A stretch of DNA of 64,000 bases from an uncultured Clostridiaceae bacterium (GTDB lineage: Bacteria; Bacillota; Clostridia; TANB77; CAG-508), in contig CAOJCG010000001.1 in assembly GCA_948356915.1 (NCBI GenBank), positions 124,001-188,000 on the forward strand. The letters run 5' to 3'. Shown here in pieces: positions 1 through 8,442 of this stretch. How positions within the stretch are numbered: position 1 is the first letter of the stretch; each line of letters starts with the position of its first letter. The position numbers were made by a program, and so were the translations under genes. The notes beneath the pieces were generated by a model. It did not search any database. It saw only the letters and a list, made by a program, of their open reading frames with translations, and was not told the origin of the DNA.

Positions 1-1
1 A

Positions 2-628
2 GTGGTTGACCAAAAAAATATAGAAAAAAGGTTACTTTTTTATTTAAGTAAAATGTATGGTCAAAATATTAGAAAAGGTCAAAAGTATAAAGAAACAAAT
101 AAGTGTATTGCAATATTATTTACTGACTTTAATATTGATAAACTTAAACCAATAAAAAAATATAAAACGAAATGGAATTTTAGAGAAGAAGATTATTCGG
201 ATATAATCTTGACAGATACTATGGAAATTCATATAATAGAATTATCCAAAGTGAGAGAATACTCAGAAAATAAAAAACTTGATATTTGGGTTAATTTTAT
301 CAATGAAGTAGGTGATTTTGATATGAGTAAAGCAAATGACCAAATAAAAAAGGCAAAAGAAATATTAGAAGAAATAAGTGGAAATGAACACGAACAATAT
401 TTAGCACATTTAAGAGAAAAGTACATATTAGATCAAAATAATTTATTGGATACAGGATATGAACGTGGTTTTGAACAAGGTATCGAACAAGGTATTGAAC
501 AAGGTTTTGAGCAAGGCTCTAAACAAGAAAGAATATCAATAGCCAAGGAAATGAGAAAACAAGATTATACTATAGAAGAAATTCAAAAAATAACTAAATT
601 AACAAAAGAAGAAATTGAAAAATTATAA
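2..628 (+). CDS. Rpn/YhgA-like PD-(D/E)XK nuclease family protein, 5'-truncated by window edge
   Basis: This is the C-terminal part of an Rpn-type (recombination-promoting nuclease, transposase_31-like) protein. The reading frame is open at the window edge, so the true start and the N-terminal catalytic half lie outside. Visible features are a helical middle (IHIIELSKVREYSE), a segment like the family linker (WVNFINEV), and the hallmark low-complexity tail of repeated Glu-Gln-Gly units (GIEQGIEQGFEQG, about residues 155-172). A short helical C-terminus follows. Such genes are multicopy, mobile-like accessory genes in gut clostridia. No in-frame CGG is present. The gene ends about 30 bp before a structured RNA candidate. 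The assignment rests on the tail and overall layout; the nuclease motif itself is not in view. Confidence 0.7.
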   Translation: MVDQKNIEKRLLFYLSKMYGQNIRKGQKYKETNKCIAILFTDFNIDKLKPIKKYKTKWNFREEDYSDIILTDTMEIHIIELSKVREYSENKKLDIWVNFINEVGDFDMSKANDQIKKAKEILEEISGNEHEQYLAHLREKYILDQNNLLDTGYERGFEQGIEQGIEQGFEQGSKQERISIAKEMRKQDYTIEEIQKITKLTKEEIEKL

Positions 629-659
629 TTTAAGTAACTAATTTAAAATACTAAACACA

Positions 660-840
660 ATTGAGTAGAGAATAAGTAATTATTTTATTTATTCCCACTC
701 ACACCACTGCAATGCTGTATAACTTTTTTAAAGTTGATAGCATTACACAATAGATAGCTTGTGTTTCTCTATGTGGTTTTATATATATACCTCGACTACG
801 GACTTTTACCGATTAGTTAAACAACATGCCTGTCGTACAT
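660..840 (+). ncRNA. Structured non-coding RNA candidate (raiA-motif-like)
   Basis: No credible ORF lies here and base composition is more balanced than the surroundings. Pairings read directly: TAGAGAA (666-672) with TTCTCTA (765-771) closes a junction. Inside are hairpin AATGCT/AGCATT (711-716 with 739-744) continued by AACTTT/AAAGTT (721-726 with 730-735), and hairpin ACACAA/TTGTGT (745-750 with 759-764) stacked directly on the closing stem. A 3' domain has CGG/CCG (799-801 with 809-811) and CGAC/GTCG (793-796 with 832-835). The size and a conserved-looking 3' domain recall the large raiA RNA of clostridia. That match is from memory and was not tested. Confidence 0.5.
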
Positions 841-849
841 TAAACAAAA

Positions 850-884
850 GGAAGCCTCCAATTAAGAGACTTCCCATTTTTTTA
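850..884 (+). terminator. Probable terminator after the structured RNA
   Basis: GGAAGCCTC (850-858) pairs with GAGACTTCC (866-874) with one mismatch and is followed by a run of seven T. It would end a plus-strand transcript carrying the RNA at 660-840. Confidence 0.5.
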
Positions 885-1059
885 TTCTTTTTCTACAAAA
901 CCTATTAAGGCTTCCATTAATGTACTTTCATCTTCTTTATTCATATATTTATACAGTATGAATAACATTTTGTAATATTGTTCACTTTTTTTCAAAATCT
1001 TCTTCATAAAATTCCCTTAATAAATTTCTTCCAACTTCTGAGCCAAAGTTATTCTCTAT
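882..1059 (-). pseudogene. Remnant of a small gene (lost start codon and frameshift)
   Basis: On the minus strand an SD (AAAGGAG, about 1066-1072) sits at the right distance before ATA (1057-1059) where ATG would be expected. The following frame encodes ENNFGSEVGRNLL...EEDFEK, hits a stop after a run of seven A, and continues one frame over as KSEQYYKMLF...GFVEKE up to the stop at 882. The product is not recognised; it reads like a short helical accessory protein. The break is at a homopolymer, not at CGG, so it differs from the frameshifts in conserved genes. A sequencing error cannot be excluded, but the ATA start argues for real decay. Confidence 0.45.
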
Positions 1060-1161
1060 GTTAAACTCCTTTTAAGAGGTTTATAAATTTAATCTTGTAA
1101 TTATATAATATTTTTGTACTTTTTGCACCACCTAGTTAATATAGTAAATTAGGTGATTTTT

Positions 1162-2656
1162 TTGAGAAAAGTTAAAGTTTTTTTGTTTAATGGTATTTTA
1201 CTTACTTGTACTTCTCTTTTGCTTAGAAGTATTGGTATGTTTTTTGGTGTATATATTTCTAATAAAATAGGGGCTGAAGCTGCTCGGGGTTTATCAGCTT
1301 ATTATGTCAGTGTATATGCTTTTTGTATGTTTTGCAAGTTCTGGTGTTAACCTAGCTACTTCTAGAATTGTTTCTGAACAGATGGCTTATGGCAAGGAAG
1401 ACGCAATGAAACTTGCTGTTAAGAAATGTATTAACTACAGTTTATTTATGGGCGTGGCTTCTGCTATTTTATTATTTTCATTTTCTCCTTTTATTTCTAC
1501 TTATTGGTTACATTCTAAAGTAAGTGCTATGCCACTTAGAATTATTGCGTTTAGCCTTCCTTTTTTATCAATAAGTAGTAGTATTAATGGGTATTTTTCT
1601 GCTATTAGAAATGTTAAAAAGACAGCTATTGCTCAGGTTTTGGAACAAATTATTAGAATTTATTTTGTTACATTTTTTATTAATTACTTTTTACCTTCTG
1701 GAATTGAATATGCTTGTATTTCATTAGTTCTAGGTGGCACTATTTCTGAAATTTGCTCTTTTTTAGTCCTTTTATTTTCTTATAAAAGAGATATTATTAA
1801 AAAGAAATGTGCTATAAATAGAGGTAATAATTATACAAAACAAATTTTAAGAATCACTCTTCCTATTGCTTTTACTTCATATGTTCGCTCTGGCCTTTCT
1901 ACTTTAAAACAAATTCTTATTCCTATACGTTTGGAAAAGTCTGGAATATCATGTGAAAAGGCCCTTTCTCAGTATGGTATGATTAATGGTATGGCTATGC
2001 CACTTATAATGTTTCCTTGTGCTTTTATTTCTTCTTTTAGCATGTTACTTATTCCTGAGTTTTCGTACTTAAATGCTAAAAAAAGTTATGATAAAATTAA
2101 TTTTGCCATTAATAAAATACTTAAATTTTGTTTTATTTTTTCTTTTTTAATTATGGGAGTTTTTTGGTGCTTTTCTGAGGAGCTTTCTAATAGTATTTAT
2201 AGTGAAGCAAATGTTTCTATTTTTATAAAAGTGCTTTCTCCTCTTATTGTTTTAATGTATATTGATAATGTGGTTGATGGTATTTTAAAGGGATTAGATA
2301 AGCAAGTTGCTGTTATGGGAATTAATATTTTAGATTTATTTACGAGTATAACTTTTATTTATTTTTTATTACCTATTCAAGGAATAAAGGGCTACATTGT
2401 TGTTCTTTTTATTAGTGAAATTTTAAATGGATTGGTTAGTTTGTTTTTACTAATTAAAGAAACTAATCTTAAAGTAGATTTTGCAAATTGGCTTATAAAA
2501 CCATGTTTTGCTATTTTTGTACTTAATTTAATTTTTAGAAATTATAGTCCTAGTAGTATTTTAGAATTAGTTGTTCAAATTTTAATTTTTTGCATTTGTT
2601 ATTTTGCTAGTATTGTTTTGTTTAGAGGATTGGTTAAGAGTGATTTGAAATTTTAA
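1162..2656 (+). CDS. spoVB: Stage V sporulation protein B-like flippase (SpoVB), +1 shift at CGG
   Basis: This is a polytopic membrane protein of the MVF/MATE-like flippase superfamily. SpoVB is needed for spore cortex synthesis and is thought to move lipid-linked precursors. The first part (FGVYISNKIGAEAA) and second part (MSVY...SGVNLATSRIVSEQM) are the conserved SpoVB N-terminus, but they lie in different frames. The first frame reaches an in-frame CGG at 1285-1287. Skipping C1285 gives GAEAAGVYQLIMSVY, the expected family sequence, and runs uninterrupted to 2656. Without the shift the product would be about 60 residues. The start is taken as TTG at 1162 because AGGTGA (1151-1156) is correctly spaced before it. 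A strong terminator follows. Either a programmed shift or an indel explains the break; see findings for why the former is favoured. Confidence 0.85.
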
Positions 2657-2706
2657 AAAAGACCACCAACTGTTATTTATTTAAGTAATAGTTGGTGGTT
2701 TTTTCA
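2656..2706. terminator. Bidirectional terminator between spoVB and the 2708 gene
   Basis: A-run, then ACCACCAACTGTTA pairing with TAATAGTTGGTGGT, then a run of T. The symmetry serves both convergent genes. Confidence 0.9.
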
Positions 2707-2707
2707 G

Positions 2708-3148
2708 TTAAAAATATTTATCAAATAGCACCTCCATAAGGTATGCTTTTTCATTTTCGTCGAGAGCTTTTTTATATGCGATAATAAAGTCGTCACTAAG
2801 CTCTTCTATCCTAGGAAATGCCTGTATATATTCTTCTTCCATATTAATAATAGGATAACTTTTCACAGTATGAGTATAATAAAATTTTATAAGTGCATAT
2901 ATTTCTGCTTTCGTAGTTACAATAATTGAAAAATCATTATCTTTTATTGTATATAAAACACTTTTAAGTGCCTCAAAATCTTCCTGCATATTATTTAACC
3001 AATAATCAAATGTTTGACCTAACTCTTCATCTTCTCTATAATACTCTTTTTCTGACCGTCTTACCTGTTCATATGCAATATAAAAGCTATTGCATAAACT
3101 TTTAAAATACCTTTGTAAATCGTACTGGTTCATTTTGTATTCACCCAT
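2708..3148 (-). CDS. Hypothetical protein, 146 aa
   Basis: I do not recognise this protein. It is acidic, soluble and helical (EKEYYREDEELG, MEEEYIQAFPRIEELSDD), with no signal peptide or membrane segment. The start ATG at 3148 has a good SD (AAGGAGG) nine bases upstream. Codon 31 is CGG (3056-3058), read in frame as Arg (VRRSEK). A +1 shift there would hit a stop within about 13 codons, so the zero frame is clearly the coding one. That makes this gene one of the exceptions to the CGG-shift pattern of the conserved genes, and it may be a recent acquisition. It sits alone between spoVB and the toxin gene and converges on the spoVB terminator. Confidence 0.75.
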   Translation of the reverse strand: MGEYKMNQYDLQRYFKSLCNSFYIAYEQVRRSEKEYYREDEELGQTFDYWLNNMQEDFEALKSVLYTIKDNDFSIIVTTKAEIYALIKFYYTHTVKSYPIINMEEEYIQAFPRIEELSDDFIIAYKKALDENEKAYLMEVLFDKYF

Positions 3149-3235
3149 ATTGTTTTCCTCCTTATAAAGTTATTTTACTTCTACTATAGTTACTGCATCA
3201 CATTATATCATAAGGTTTAACATAATGCAATAAAA

Positions 3236-3772
3236 TTATTTGATTTTATTATATTCTAAACATTTTTCTTCTAATAATTTAAAGTTGCAACTCAATTCTT
3301 TATAAAATTTATCCATTTTACTTTTTTTGTTATTAGTAACTATATTGTATATTTTCTCTGCTTTCTCAATAATCTTTTTTTTATTAACTGTTCTATTTAT
3401 GTAAGAATATTGTTCTGAAAGTAGTCTTTTATATCCATAACTTCTATCTTCCACATCTAATAAATATACATCTTTTTGAGGAACTGGTATCATATTTGAA
3501 AACTTTATCATTCCTAAATTATTTTTATTCTTTTCATTAATAATTTTAAAGAATGATAAGTTATCTTTATATGTTTTATGTTTTTGTTTTGGTGAAAACA
3601 TTGGTGCAAAATAGTAATGGTCTTCTACTATTAATACTACGCCTATGTATGGTCTTTTTTCATCTTTATTATTAGCTACATGTTTATCAAATTTGCTTAA
3701 GTAATTTATATAATTATTATTCACTATATAAAAATTTAATTTTCCTAATTTTATTTTTTTGTCCTTTCTCAA
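3236..3772 (-). CDS. ToxN/AbiQ-family type III toxin endoribonuclease
   Basis: This 178-residue protein matches the ToxN/AbiQ layout: a core strand region (KRPYIGVVLIV), a YFAPMFSPKQKHKTYK segment containing the family's conserved S/K positions, then NNLGMIKFSNMIPVP and a C-terminal helical part (YKRLLSEQYSYIN). ToxN enzymes cleave mRNA and are held inactive by a repeated RNA antitoxin, often acting in phage defence. The start is TTG at 3772, supported by GGAGG six bases upstream. A block of RNA repeats with its own promoter lies directly upstream, exactly as in ToxIN/TenpIN/CptIN loci. No in-frame CGG is present. Family assignment is by motif recognition and by the adjacent repeats. Confidence 0.88.
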   Translation of the reverse strand: MRKDKKIKLGKLNFYIVNNNYINYLSKFDKHVANNKDEKRPYIGVVLIVEDHYYFAPMFSPKQKHKTYKDNLSFFKIINEKNKNNLGMIKFSNMIPVPQKDVYLLDVEDRSYGYKRLLSEQYSYINRTVNKKKIIEKAEKIYNIVTNNKKSKMDKFYKELSCNFKLLEEKCLEYNKIK

Positions 3773-3840
3773 TATTTACCTCCAATCAAAAATATAGAGA
3801 GATACTTAAAAATAACGTACCCCTCTATAACTTTTTTTCC

Positions 3841-3990
3841 GGAAACTCGTTTATAGGATTAACTTCTAAAGGCTCGTTTCTAACCTAATTTTTAATAGAA
3901 TATTCGTTTATAGGCTTTAACCTAAAGGCTCATATCTAACCTAATACACGTATTTATGAATTTAATCAAAGGCTTGTGCTAGCCTAATTT
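3841..3990 (-). ncRNA. Type III antitoxin RNA repeats (ToxI-like)
   Basis: Read on the minus strand, about three imperfect copies of a unit TTAGGTTAGA..GAGCCTTTAG..TTAA..CCTATAAACGA occur, starting near 3988, 3943 and 3887. Spacing is 43 and then 56 bases; the promoter-proximal copy is the most diverged. ToxN cuts such transcripts into pseudoknotted units that inhibit it. A weak hairpin (CCTATAA with TTATAGAGG) between the last repeat and the toxin start could be the usual attenuating terminator. Confidence 0.85.
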
Positions 3991-4023
3991 TTGATAAATT
4001 ACTTTATCTATATTAGTATATTC

Positions 4024-4052
4024 ATTATACTTTATTTTATTTGTAAAATCAA
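4024..4052 (-). promoter_or_regulatory. Sigma-A promoter of the toxin-antitoxin locus
   Basis: On the minus strand TTGATT and TATAAT are separated by 17 bp, just upstream of the antitoxin repeats. Confidence 0.8.
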
Positions 4053-4167
4053 TAGTTCTATTATATTTTATGAAAACTTTTTTTGGACTTTTGTGTGATT
4101 TTTTACAAAAGTTATAGTTATACTAACCTTTGAAAATTTAATAACTAATCAACTTTAAAATTCTGTT

Positions 4168-4905
4168 TTATTTTAATTTACTTTTCCCAGTAGCATAATC
4201 TATTTTTATACCCGGCTGAACATTGTATATATATACATTAAAACATATTCCTTTTCCATTGTCTTCAATAGAATAGCTTTCTATTTGCACTCCACTTGCA
4301 AGTAGATTATTTTCCTGAAAAACTGGTGTAACTCTATATAATACATGATTATTTGGATTTTTTTCAATATAGTCTGCTACTTTATTTTCAAATGGTAACA
4401 TTCCTTCTACATTCATATACCTAGTTCCTGTTATTAAATTTTTCTCGTTTGCATTTTCGCCTGCTAGTTGGTAACCTATTAGGTGGCAGCGATTATATAG
4501 GTAGTTTCCTTCTACTATTCCTGGGTATTTTACTGTTTGCCATCCTGATGGTTTTATCATTCCTATTGCTTCTCTTTTTTCATCTTTTGATGGCATTATT
4601 TCCTTGCATATATTTGCATATGCTACAGAGCACCTTCCTAAATTGTCAAGCTTGCTATAATTTTCAAATACTCCTAAATTGTAGTCTTCCTCGGTAAATG
4701 AAGGTATATTGTTATTTATTGTTATATATGGAGATTTCGTATATTCTGGAATTGTTTGTACATCAAATGATATAGTATTTATATTTTGAATATTATTATT
4801 ATAACTTCCGCCTTCAAAAAAGTAGCTTATTATTCCTATTATAATAACTAAAATAGCTAGAATTAATTTATTTGTTAGATTATTTATTTTTTTATTATTT
4901 TTCAT
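4168..4905 (-). CDS. Membrane-anchored or secreted DNA/RNA non-specific endonuclease
   Basis: This is a beta-beta-alpha-metal (NUC/EndA-type) nuclease. The start is set at ATG 4905, which has an AGGAAAGGG SD; a longer in-frame extension to 5067 overlaps the next gene and lacks an SD. After a basic N-terminus, one hydrophobic helix (LILAILVIIIGIISYFF) acts as signal anchor. The domain contains LGRCSVAYANI, then the catalytic-site region YLYNRCHLIGYQLAGENANEKNLITGTRYMN; the His of RCHLIG and the Asn of NEKN match the family's His/Asn. Such enzymes degrade external DNA for nutrition or take part in DNA uptake. The downstream end runs into the toxin-antitoxin promoter region. The upstream neighbour at 4976 is co-directional. 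Confidence 0.85.
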   Translation of the reverse strand: MKNNKKINNLTNKLILAILVIIIGIISYFFEGGSYNNNIQNINTISFDVQTIPEYTKSPYITINNNIPSFTEEDYNLGVFENYSKLDNLGRCSVAYANICKEIMPSKDEKREAIGMIKPSGWQTVKYPGIVEGNYLYNRCHLIGYQLAGENANEKNLITGTRYMNVEGMLPFENKVADYIEKNPNNHVLYRVTPVFQENNLLASGVQIESYSIEDNGKGICFNVYIYNVQPGIKIDYATGKSKLK

Positions 4906-4975
4906 TTTGCTTTTTCCCTTTCCTATTTTTCTATAGGTAGTATAGCATAATAAAAAAATATATAAAAGCATATTT

Positions 4976-5353
4976 TTAATTATTTTCAAACAGCATATCA
5001 TATCCATTTTGTGAATATACTTCGTATTTTCCATTTTTGTATTGAAGCATTGTACCTTCTTTAGCATCTTCCAATATTTCCTCTGGCAAATTTGTTTCTT
5101 TAAATTCTACTTTTGATTTTTCTGTAAAATCATTTAAATATATTTCGTTATTCCTGTCTTCTGTTACTAAATACAAGTGCCCTTCTTTTCTATAATTTTC
5201 TAATTCTTCATTTACACTTATTGGTGCTAAATTTTCTTTTGTTTTTGGTTCGTCTATGTTTTTTAGAAAATTTGTTAATTCTTCTATAAAACCTTTTACA
5301 TCAATATTATTTTTTATATCTTCTTTTATATTTTTTAATATATTTAAATCCAT
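4976..5353 (-). CDS. Hypothetical protein, 125 aa (DUF3006-like tail)
   Basis: The N-terminal half is helical and charged. The C-terminal half (YLVTEDRNNEIYLND...NLPEEILEDAKEGTMLQ) resembles small DUF3006-type beta domains with an LP-x-EGDxL pattern. Those are often found beside ComEC or secreted nucleases, which would fit the nuclease immediately downstream (70 bp gap). ATG at 5353 has a GGAGG SD. No signal peptide is present. The family link is tentative. Confidence 0.65.
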   Translation of the reverse strand: MDLNILKNIKEDIKNNIDVKGFIEELTNFLKNIDEPKTKENLAPISVNEELENYRKEGHLYLVTEDRNNEIYLNDFTEKSKVEFKETNLPEEILEDAKEGTMLQYKNGKYEVYSQNGYDMLFENN

Positions 5354-5622
5354 AATCGTTCCTCCTTTATTGCTAATATACCATATTTTATTTGCAATTT
5401 TTGTAGAAATGTGTAGGTTTACTTAATTTTTCTATATTCTCAGAAAAATTATACACAATGGTGGTTATTTCCCTTCCATAAAACCATTAACCAGCAACTA
5501 TGGTTGTGAAAGATTAAGATTTTCTATTGTTATTTTATGTATATTGTGCTATACTTGCAATGATATATCATAATAAAATTCTTATGGTATATCTCTTCTA
5601 TTTCCTACAAGGAGGTATTTAT
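5354..5622. other. Intergenic region between divergent genes
   Basis: AT-rich stretch with a small hairpin near 5487-5517 (ACCATTAACC..CTATGGT). I see no gene or known riboswitch. Confidence 0.4.
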
Positions 5623-6102
5623 ATGGAAATTGGTTTTTATTCAGGTAGCTTTGACCCTTTTACTATTGGCCATTTGCATGTACTTAAGCAGGCTCTTAGG
5701 GTTTGCGATAAGGTTATTGTTGGTATTGGTACCAATTCTGATAAAAAGCGTAGGTTTGATAAAGACATAATGAAAGAAGCTATTGAAAAAGTTTTAGTTC
5801 GTGAAAATATTTCTAATGTGACTGTTATAACTTATGAGGGCTTAACTTTTAAAGCTGCTCTTGATAACAATGCAACATTACTTTTAAGAGGTATTAGAAA
5901 TAATGGTACTGATTACCCTTACGAAGAAAGCCTAGCTGCTAATAATAAAGAATACTCTGGATTAGATACTATTTATATTAGGGCTTGTGAATATGGAACT
6001 GTTAGTTCTAGTGGAGTTATGGAATTACTTAAATATGGTATCGATGTTTCTAAATATCTTCCTAAAGATGTTTTGGATGCAGTAATGAAAAGTAAGGTAT
6101 AA
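5623..6102 (+). CDS. coaD: Pantetheine-phosphate adenylyltransferase (CoaD)
   Basis: CoaD converts 4'-phosphopantetheine and ATP to dephospho-CoA. The 159-residue length is typical. The nucleotidyltransferase signature GSFDPFTIGHLHV is at residues 8-20, with the HxGH-type site degenerate as TIGH. LLRGIRNNGTDYPYEESLA matches the family's RGxR substrate loop, and the ISSS equivalent appears as VSSSGVMELL near the C-terminus. ATG 5623 follows a perfect AAGGAGG; upstream in-frame starts have none. A clean terminator follows. A CoaE-like kinase for the next step lies less than 1 kb away on the other strand. Confidence 0.88.
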   Translation: MEIGFYSGSFDPFTIGHLHVLKQALRVCDKVIVGIGTNSDKKRRFDKDIMKEAIEKVLVRENISNVTVITYEGLTFKAALDNNATLLLRGIRNNGTDYPYEESLAANNKEYSGLDTIYIRACEYGTVSSSGVMELLKYGIDVSKYLPKDVLDAVMKSKV

Positions 6103-6162
6103 AAGTGTTTTATAATATTGTTTTATAATATTAAAGCCATCCTAAACTAAGCATATAAAAGC

Positions 6163-6196
6163 AAAAAATCCATTGGAATAAATGGATTTTTTGTTT
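6163..6196 (+). terminator. Terminator of coaD
   Basis: AAAAAATCCATT..AATGGATTTTTT hairpin followed by T-rich sequence. Confidence 0.88.
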
Positions 6197-6259
6197 TTAC
6201 TTATTTTTTGTAAACTTATTTCTTAATGAGTTTACTATAATTATTATAAATACTTATTG

Positions 6260-6577
6260 CTATCCTTCATTAATCTTATTAACAAGTTCTTTGGGTGAGT
6301 CATCACAATTAAATGAAAGAGTTCCTTCACTCCTCGTTTTACTTGTTACAACTAATGAACCCGATCCTGTAGCTTTTATGTACTCAATATCAGAAACTCT
6401 TATTGCACCACCACCATAGCCACTTAATAAAACCCATTTTTCTTTATGTTCTGGTTCGTTATTCCTTGTTGTAAACTTTTCTAAAGCTTTGTTTAAAAAC
6501 TTACTCTCTTCTTCAATTTCATTAAATAAGTTTAGCCGTTCTTCTTCTGTTAGTTTCTTATACTCTTCCAATTTCAT
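6260..6577 (-). CDS. Hypothetical protein, 105 aa
   Basis: Not recognised. The N-terminal half is a charged helix (EEYKKLTEEERLNLFNEIEEE). The C-terminal half is a predicted beta-rich segment (GAIRVSDIEYIKATGSGSLVV), distantly reminiscent of FlbD- or LytTR-like small folds. An AAGGAGG SD precedes ATG 6577. Codon 14 is CGG (6536-6538), read in frame as Arg. The gene is isolated and is one of six small ORFs that tolerate CGG, unlike the conserved genes. Confidence 0.7.
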   Translation of the reverse strand: MKLEEYKKLTEEERLNLFNEIEEESKFLNKALEKFTTRNNEPEHKEKWVLLSGYGGGAIRVSDIEYIKATGSGSLVVTSKTRSEGTLSFNCDDSPKELVNKINEG

Positions 6578-6726
6578 AGCTTGTCCTCCTTAACAAATTA
6601 TTGTTATTAGTTTCTAAAATTAATTTCTTAATAAGAATAACATAATTTTTCTCGAAAAGCAACCCCCTAGCCTAACTTTTTGTATTGTATGTTGATTGTG
6701 TTCCTAATACTTTTAATTTCATAGTT

Positions 6727-7308
6727 TTAATCCTCCATAATTTTTAGGCTTATAACATCAATAGTTTCTTCCATTTCCTTTTCGTTATAGTTATTTTCAA
6801 AAATATAGTTAAATTCGCTTTCCTCATATTCAATAGCTGATAAATCTCTTTTTTCAAAGTATTCTTTTGAGATGTTATCTCTTTCTAATACTTTATTTCT
6901 TCTTTTTATATGATCTGCTTTTACCAATATTTTTGTATCACACTTTTCCCAGTACTTACTAATTGGCAACTTTATCCACTCCAAAACAACTATATTATTA
7001 TCTTTTTTAGATAATATATCATCTATTTCTTGCTCTGCATCTTTTTGAGTTATTCTCATTAATTCATTTAGCCATTCTTCCTTTGAAAAAACTATGCTGC
7101 CTAATTTTTTTGTGTCTATATTACCTCTTTCATCTAATATTTCATTTCCAAATTTCTCACATAATATATGTATAATGTTTGGCTTATTTAAAGGCTCTTT
7201 ACTTATTCTATCTATATCTACATACACACCATTTAAGCTTTTTGCCAAGTTTTTAGCAAATGTTGTTTTCCCACTTCCAGATTTTCCTGTTACTCCAATT
7301 ATTTTCAT
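6727..7308 (-). CDS. Dephospho-CoA kinase-like P-loop kinase (CoaE family)
   Basis: The Walker A motif GVTGKSGSGKTTFAK is at residues 5-19. It is followed by VYVDIDRISKEP, which corresponds to the CoaE D-x-D acceptor region, and by GSIVFSKEEWLNEL and a LID-like RRNKVLERD. CoaE phosphorylates dephospho-CoA, the last step of CoA synthesis. The usual GGIGSGK loop is GKSGSGK here and the C-terminal part is diverged, so this may be a paralogue or a related nucleoside-type kinase. AAAGGAGG precedes ATG 7308. At 193 residues the length is normal. Confidence 0.7.
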   Translation of the reverse strand: MKIIGVTGKSGSGKTTFAKNLAKSLNGVYVDIDRISKEPLNKPNIIHILCEKFGNEILDERGNIDTKKLGSIVFSKEEWLNELMRITQKDAEQEIDDILSKKDNNIVVLEWIKLPISKYWEKCDTKILVKADHIKRRNKVLERDNISKEYFEKRDLSAIEYEESEFNYIFENNYNEKEMEETIDVISLKIMED

Positions 7309-7395
7309 AGGTTATACCTCCTTTAAAATTATTTAATTAGGTTTATTATTTCTATAAGTTCGTTAGTATTTTATCATATATATTGTTTTTATGTC

Positions 7396-7443
7396 AATAT
7401 CAGAAAGTCTTCGCTTATTAATAAAGCGAAGACTTTCTGATAT
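7396..7443. repeat. Perfect 20-bp-arm palindrome
   Basis: AATATCAGAAAGTCTTCGCT and its complement flank a short loop. There is no T-run on either side, though it may act as a transcript end for the minus-strand phosphatase remnant whose stop it overlaps. Confidence 0.7.
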
Positions 7444-7906
7444 TACCTCAAGTTAATATATCCACAATCTTTCCTATCTTTTATTTCCCTTATCCAACAA
7501 TTTTTTGGATTTTTCTCTTCATGGTACCATTCTGGTGAGTAGTGAAACCATCTTAAAAGAAAGGTTCTTAACGTTGTTCCATGTGTAAATATGAATAAAG
7601 TATCTATGCCATGTTTTTCATAGTCACGATGAATCGTTCCCATAAATTGATGTACTCGAACTGCTACATCAAATGGGCTTTCTCCTAATGGAAGTCTTGC
7701 ATAGAATTTGCCATAGTTATTTCTTTGGCGCTCATACTCTTCATATTCCTTTGGAAATAATTTCCCCCATTCTTCTTCTGGTACTGAATCAAATAATCCA
7801 AACTGTTGCTCTACAAGAGTTATATCTTCTCTTACGTCTGATATTTTAAGAGATTTATTAAACTCCTCTGATGTCTGTCTTGTTCTCAAATAAGGGCTAC
7901 GCCATA
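7443..7906 (-). pseudogene. Histidine phosphatase (phosphoglycerate mutase family), 5' end missing
   Basis: The remaining protein has the middle and C-terminal core of the family, with WRSPYLRTRQTSEEF, the second catalytic His in FTHGTTLRTF (compare HG..R), and a typical end. The N-terminal RHG phospho-histidine motif (about the first 45 residues) is absent. The frame remains open upstream to about 7907 but turns there into unrelated sequence: the complement of an ABC transporter. No start with an SD exists at the junction. The gene is therefore broken by a rearrangement, deletion or assembly join. Codon use is less AT-biased than that of neighbours. Confidence 0.8.
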
Positions 7907-7907
7907 T

Positions 7908-8181
7908 AATTGCAATTGCTAGAGCTATTTTAAGAGATACCCCAATTATGCTTTTTGATGAAGCAACAAGTGCACTAGATAATTATAGTAAAAGTAAAAT
8001 TGAGGAAACTATAAATGAATTATCTAAAACGAAAACTATCATTTTAATAGCTCATTCTTTAGATATTGTTAGAGATTTTGATAATATCATTATGATGAGT
8101 GATGGAAGAATTGTCGAACAAGGTACACATGATGAACTTATTAATAAACATGGTGATTATTATGAGTTAGCAAGCTTATAA
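7908..8181 (+). pseudogene. ABC transporter ATP-binding C-terminus, 5' part missing
   Basis: Only the last ~90 residues remain. They start inside the signature region (IAIARAILRD), followed by Walker B PIMLFDEATSALD, the D-loop, the H-loop AHSLDIV and a normal exporter-type C-terminus (GRIVEQGTHDELINKHGDYYELASL). Walker A, the Q-loop and the membrane domain are missing. Upstream the frame runs into the reverse complement of the phosphatase remnant. The two truncated genes meet tail-out at about 7907, which marks a recombination junction. Confidence 0.85.
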
Positions 8182-8343
8182 ATATGTAGTAATACTTCAA
8201 TAAAATAACTCATTACACATTTTTTTAATACCTTAAAATATTTACTTTAAAGGCATTCTATAAGTCCAAATTATCTTTTTACATAAATTTAGAAATTAAC
8301 TTGGCATTTTTCAATATTATGCAAATTCAAATCGTCTTTTCAC

Positions 8344-8372
8344 TTGGCTTTTCACCCTAAAATGTATATAAT
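8344..8372 (+). promoter_or_regulatory. Sigma-A promoter for the 8443 gene
   Basis: TTGGCT and TATAAT with a 17-bp spacer, 70 bp before the start codon. Confidence 0.6.
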
Positions 8373-8442
8373 ATGAATTATACTAAATGCTAATTTTGCC
8401 AAATGCATCTTAGAAATAAAACCACAAGGAGGTATAATTACT

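Noticed and set aside
1153-2656. spoVB, the glucan synthase, WG-repeat, carboxypeptidase and mrdA as pseudogenes
   Set aside because: All breaks share the same codon (CGG) and direction (+1), while sequence on both sides is fully conserved. Independent decay would give mixed indels and stops.
3841-3990. CRISPR-like array
   Set aside because: Only about three imperfect, unevenly spaced units, directly upstream of a ToxN gene; this is a type III antitoxin. No other array is seen.
4906-5067. Longer start for the secreted nuclease
   Set aside because: It overlaps the upstream gene and has no SD, while ATG 4905 has one and starts just before the signal anchor.
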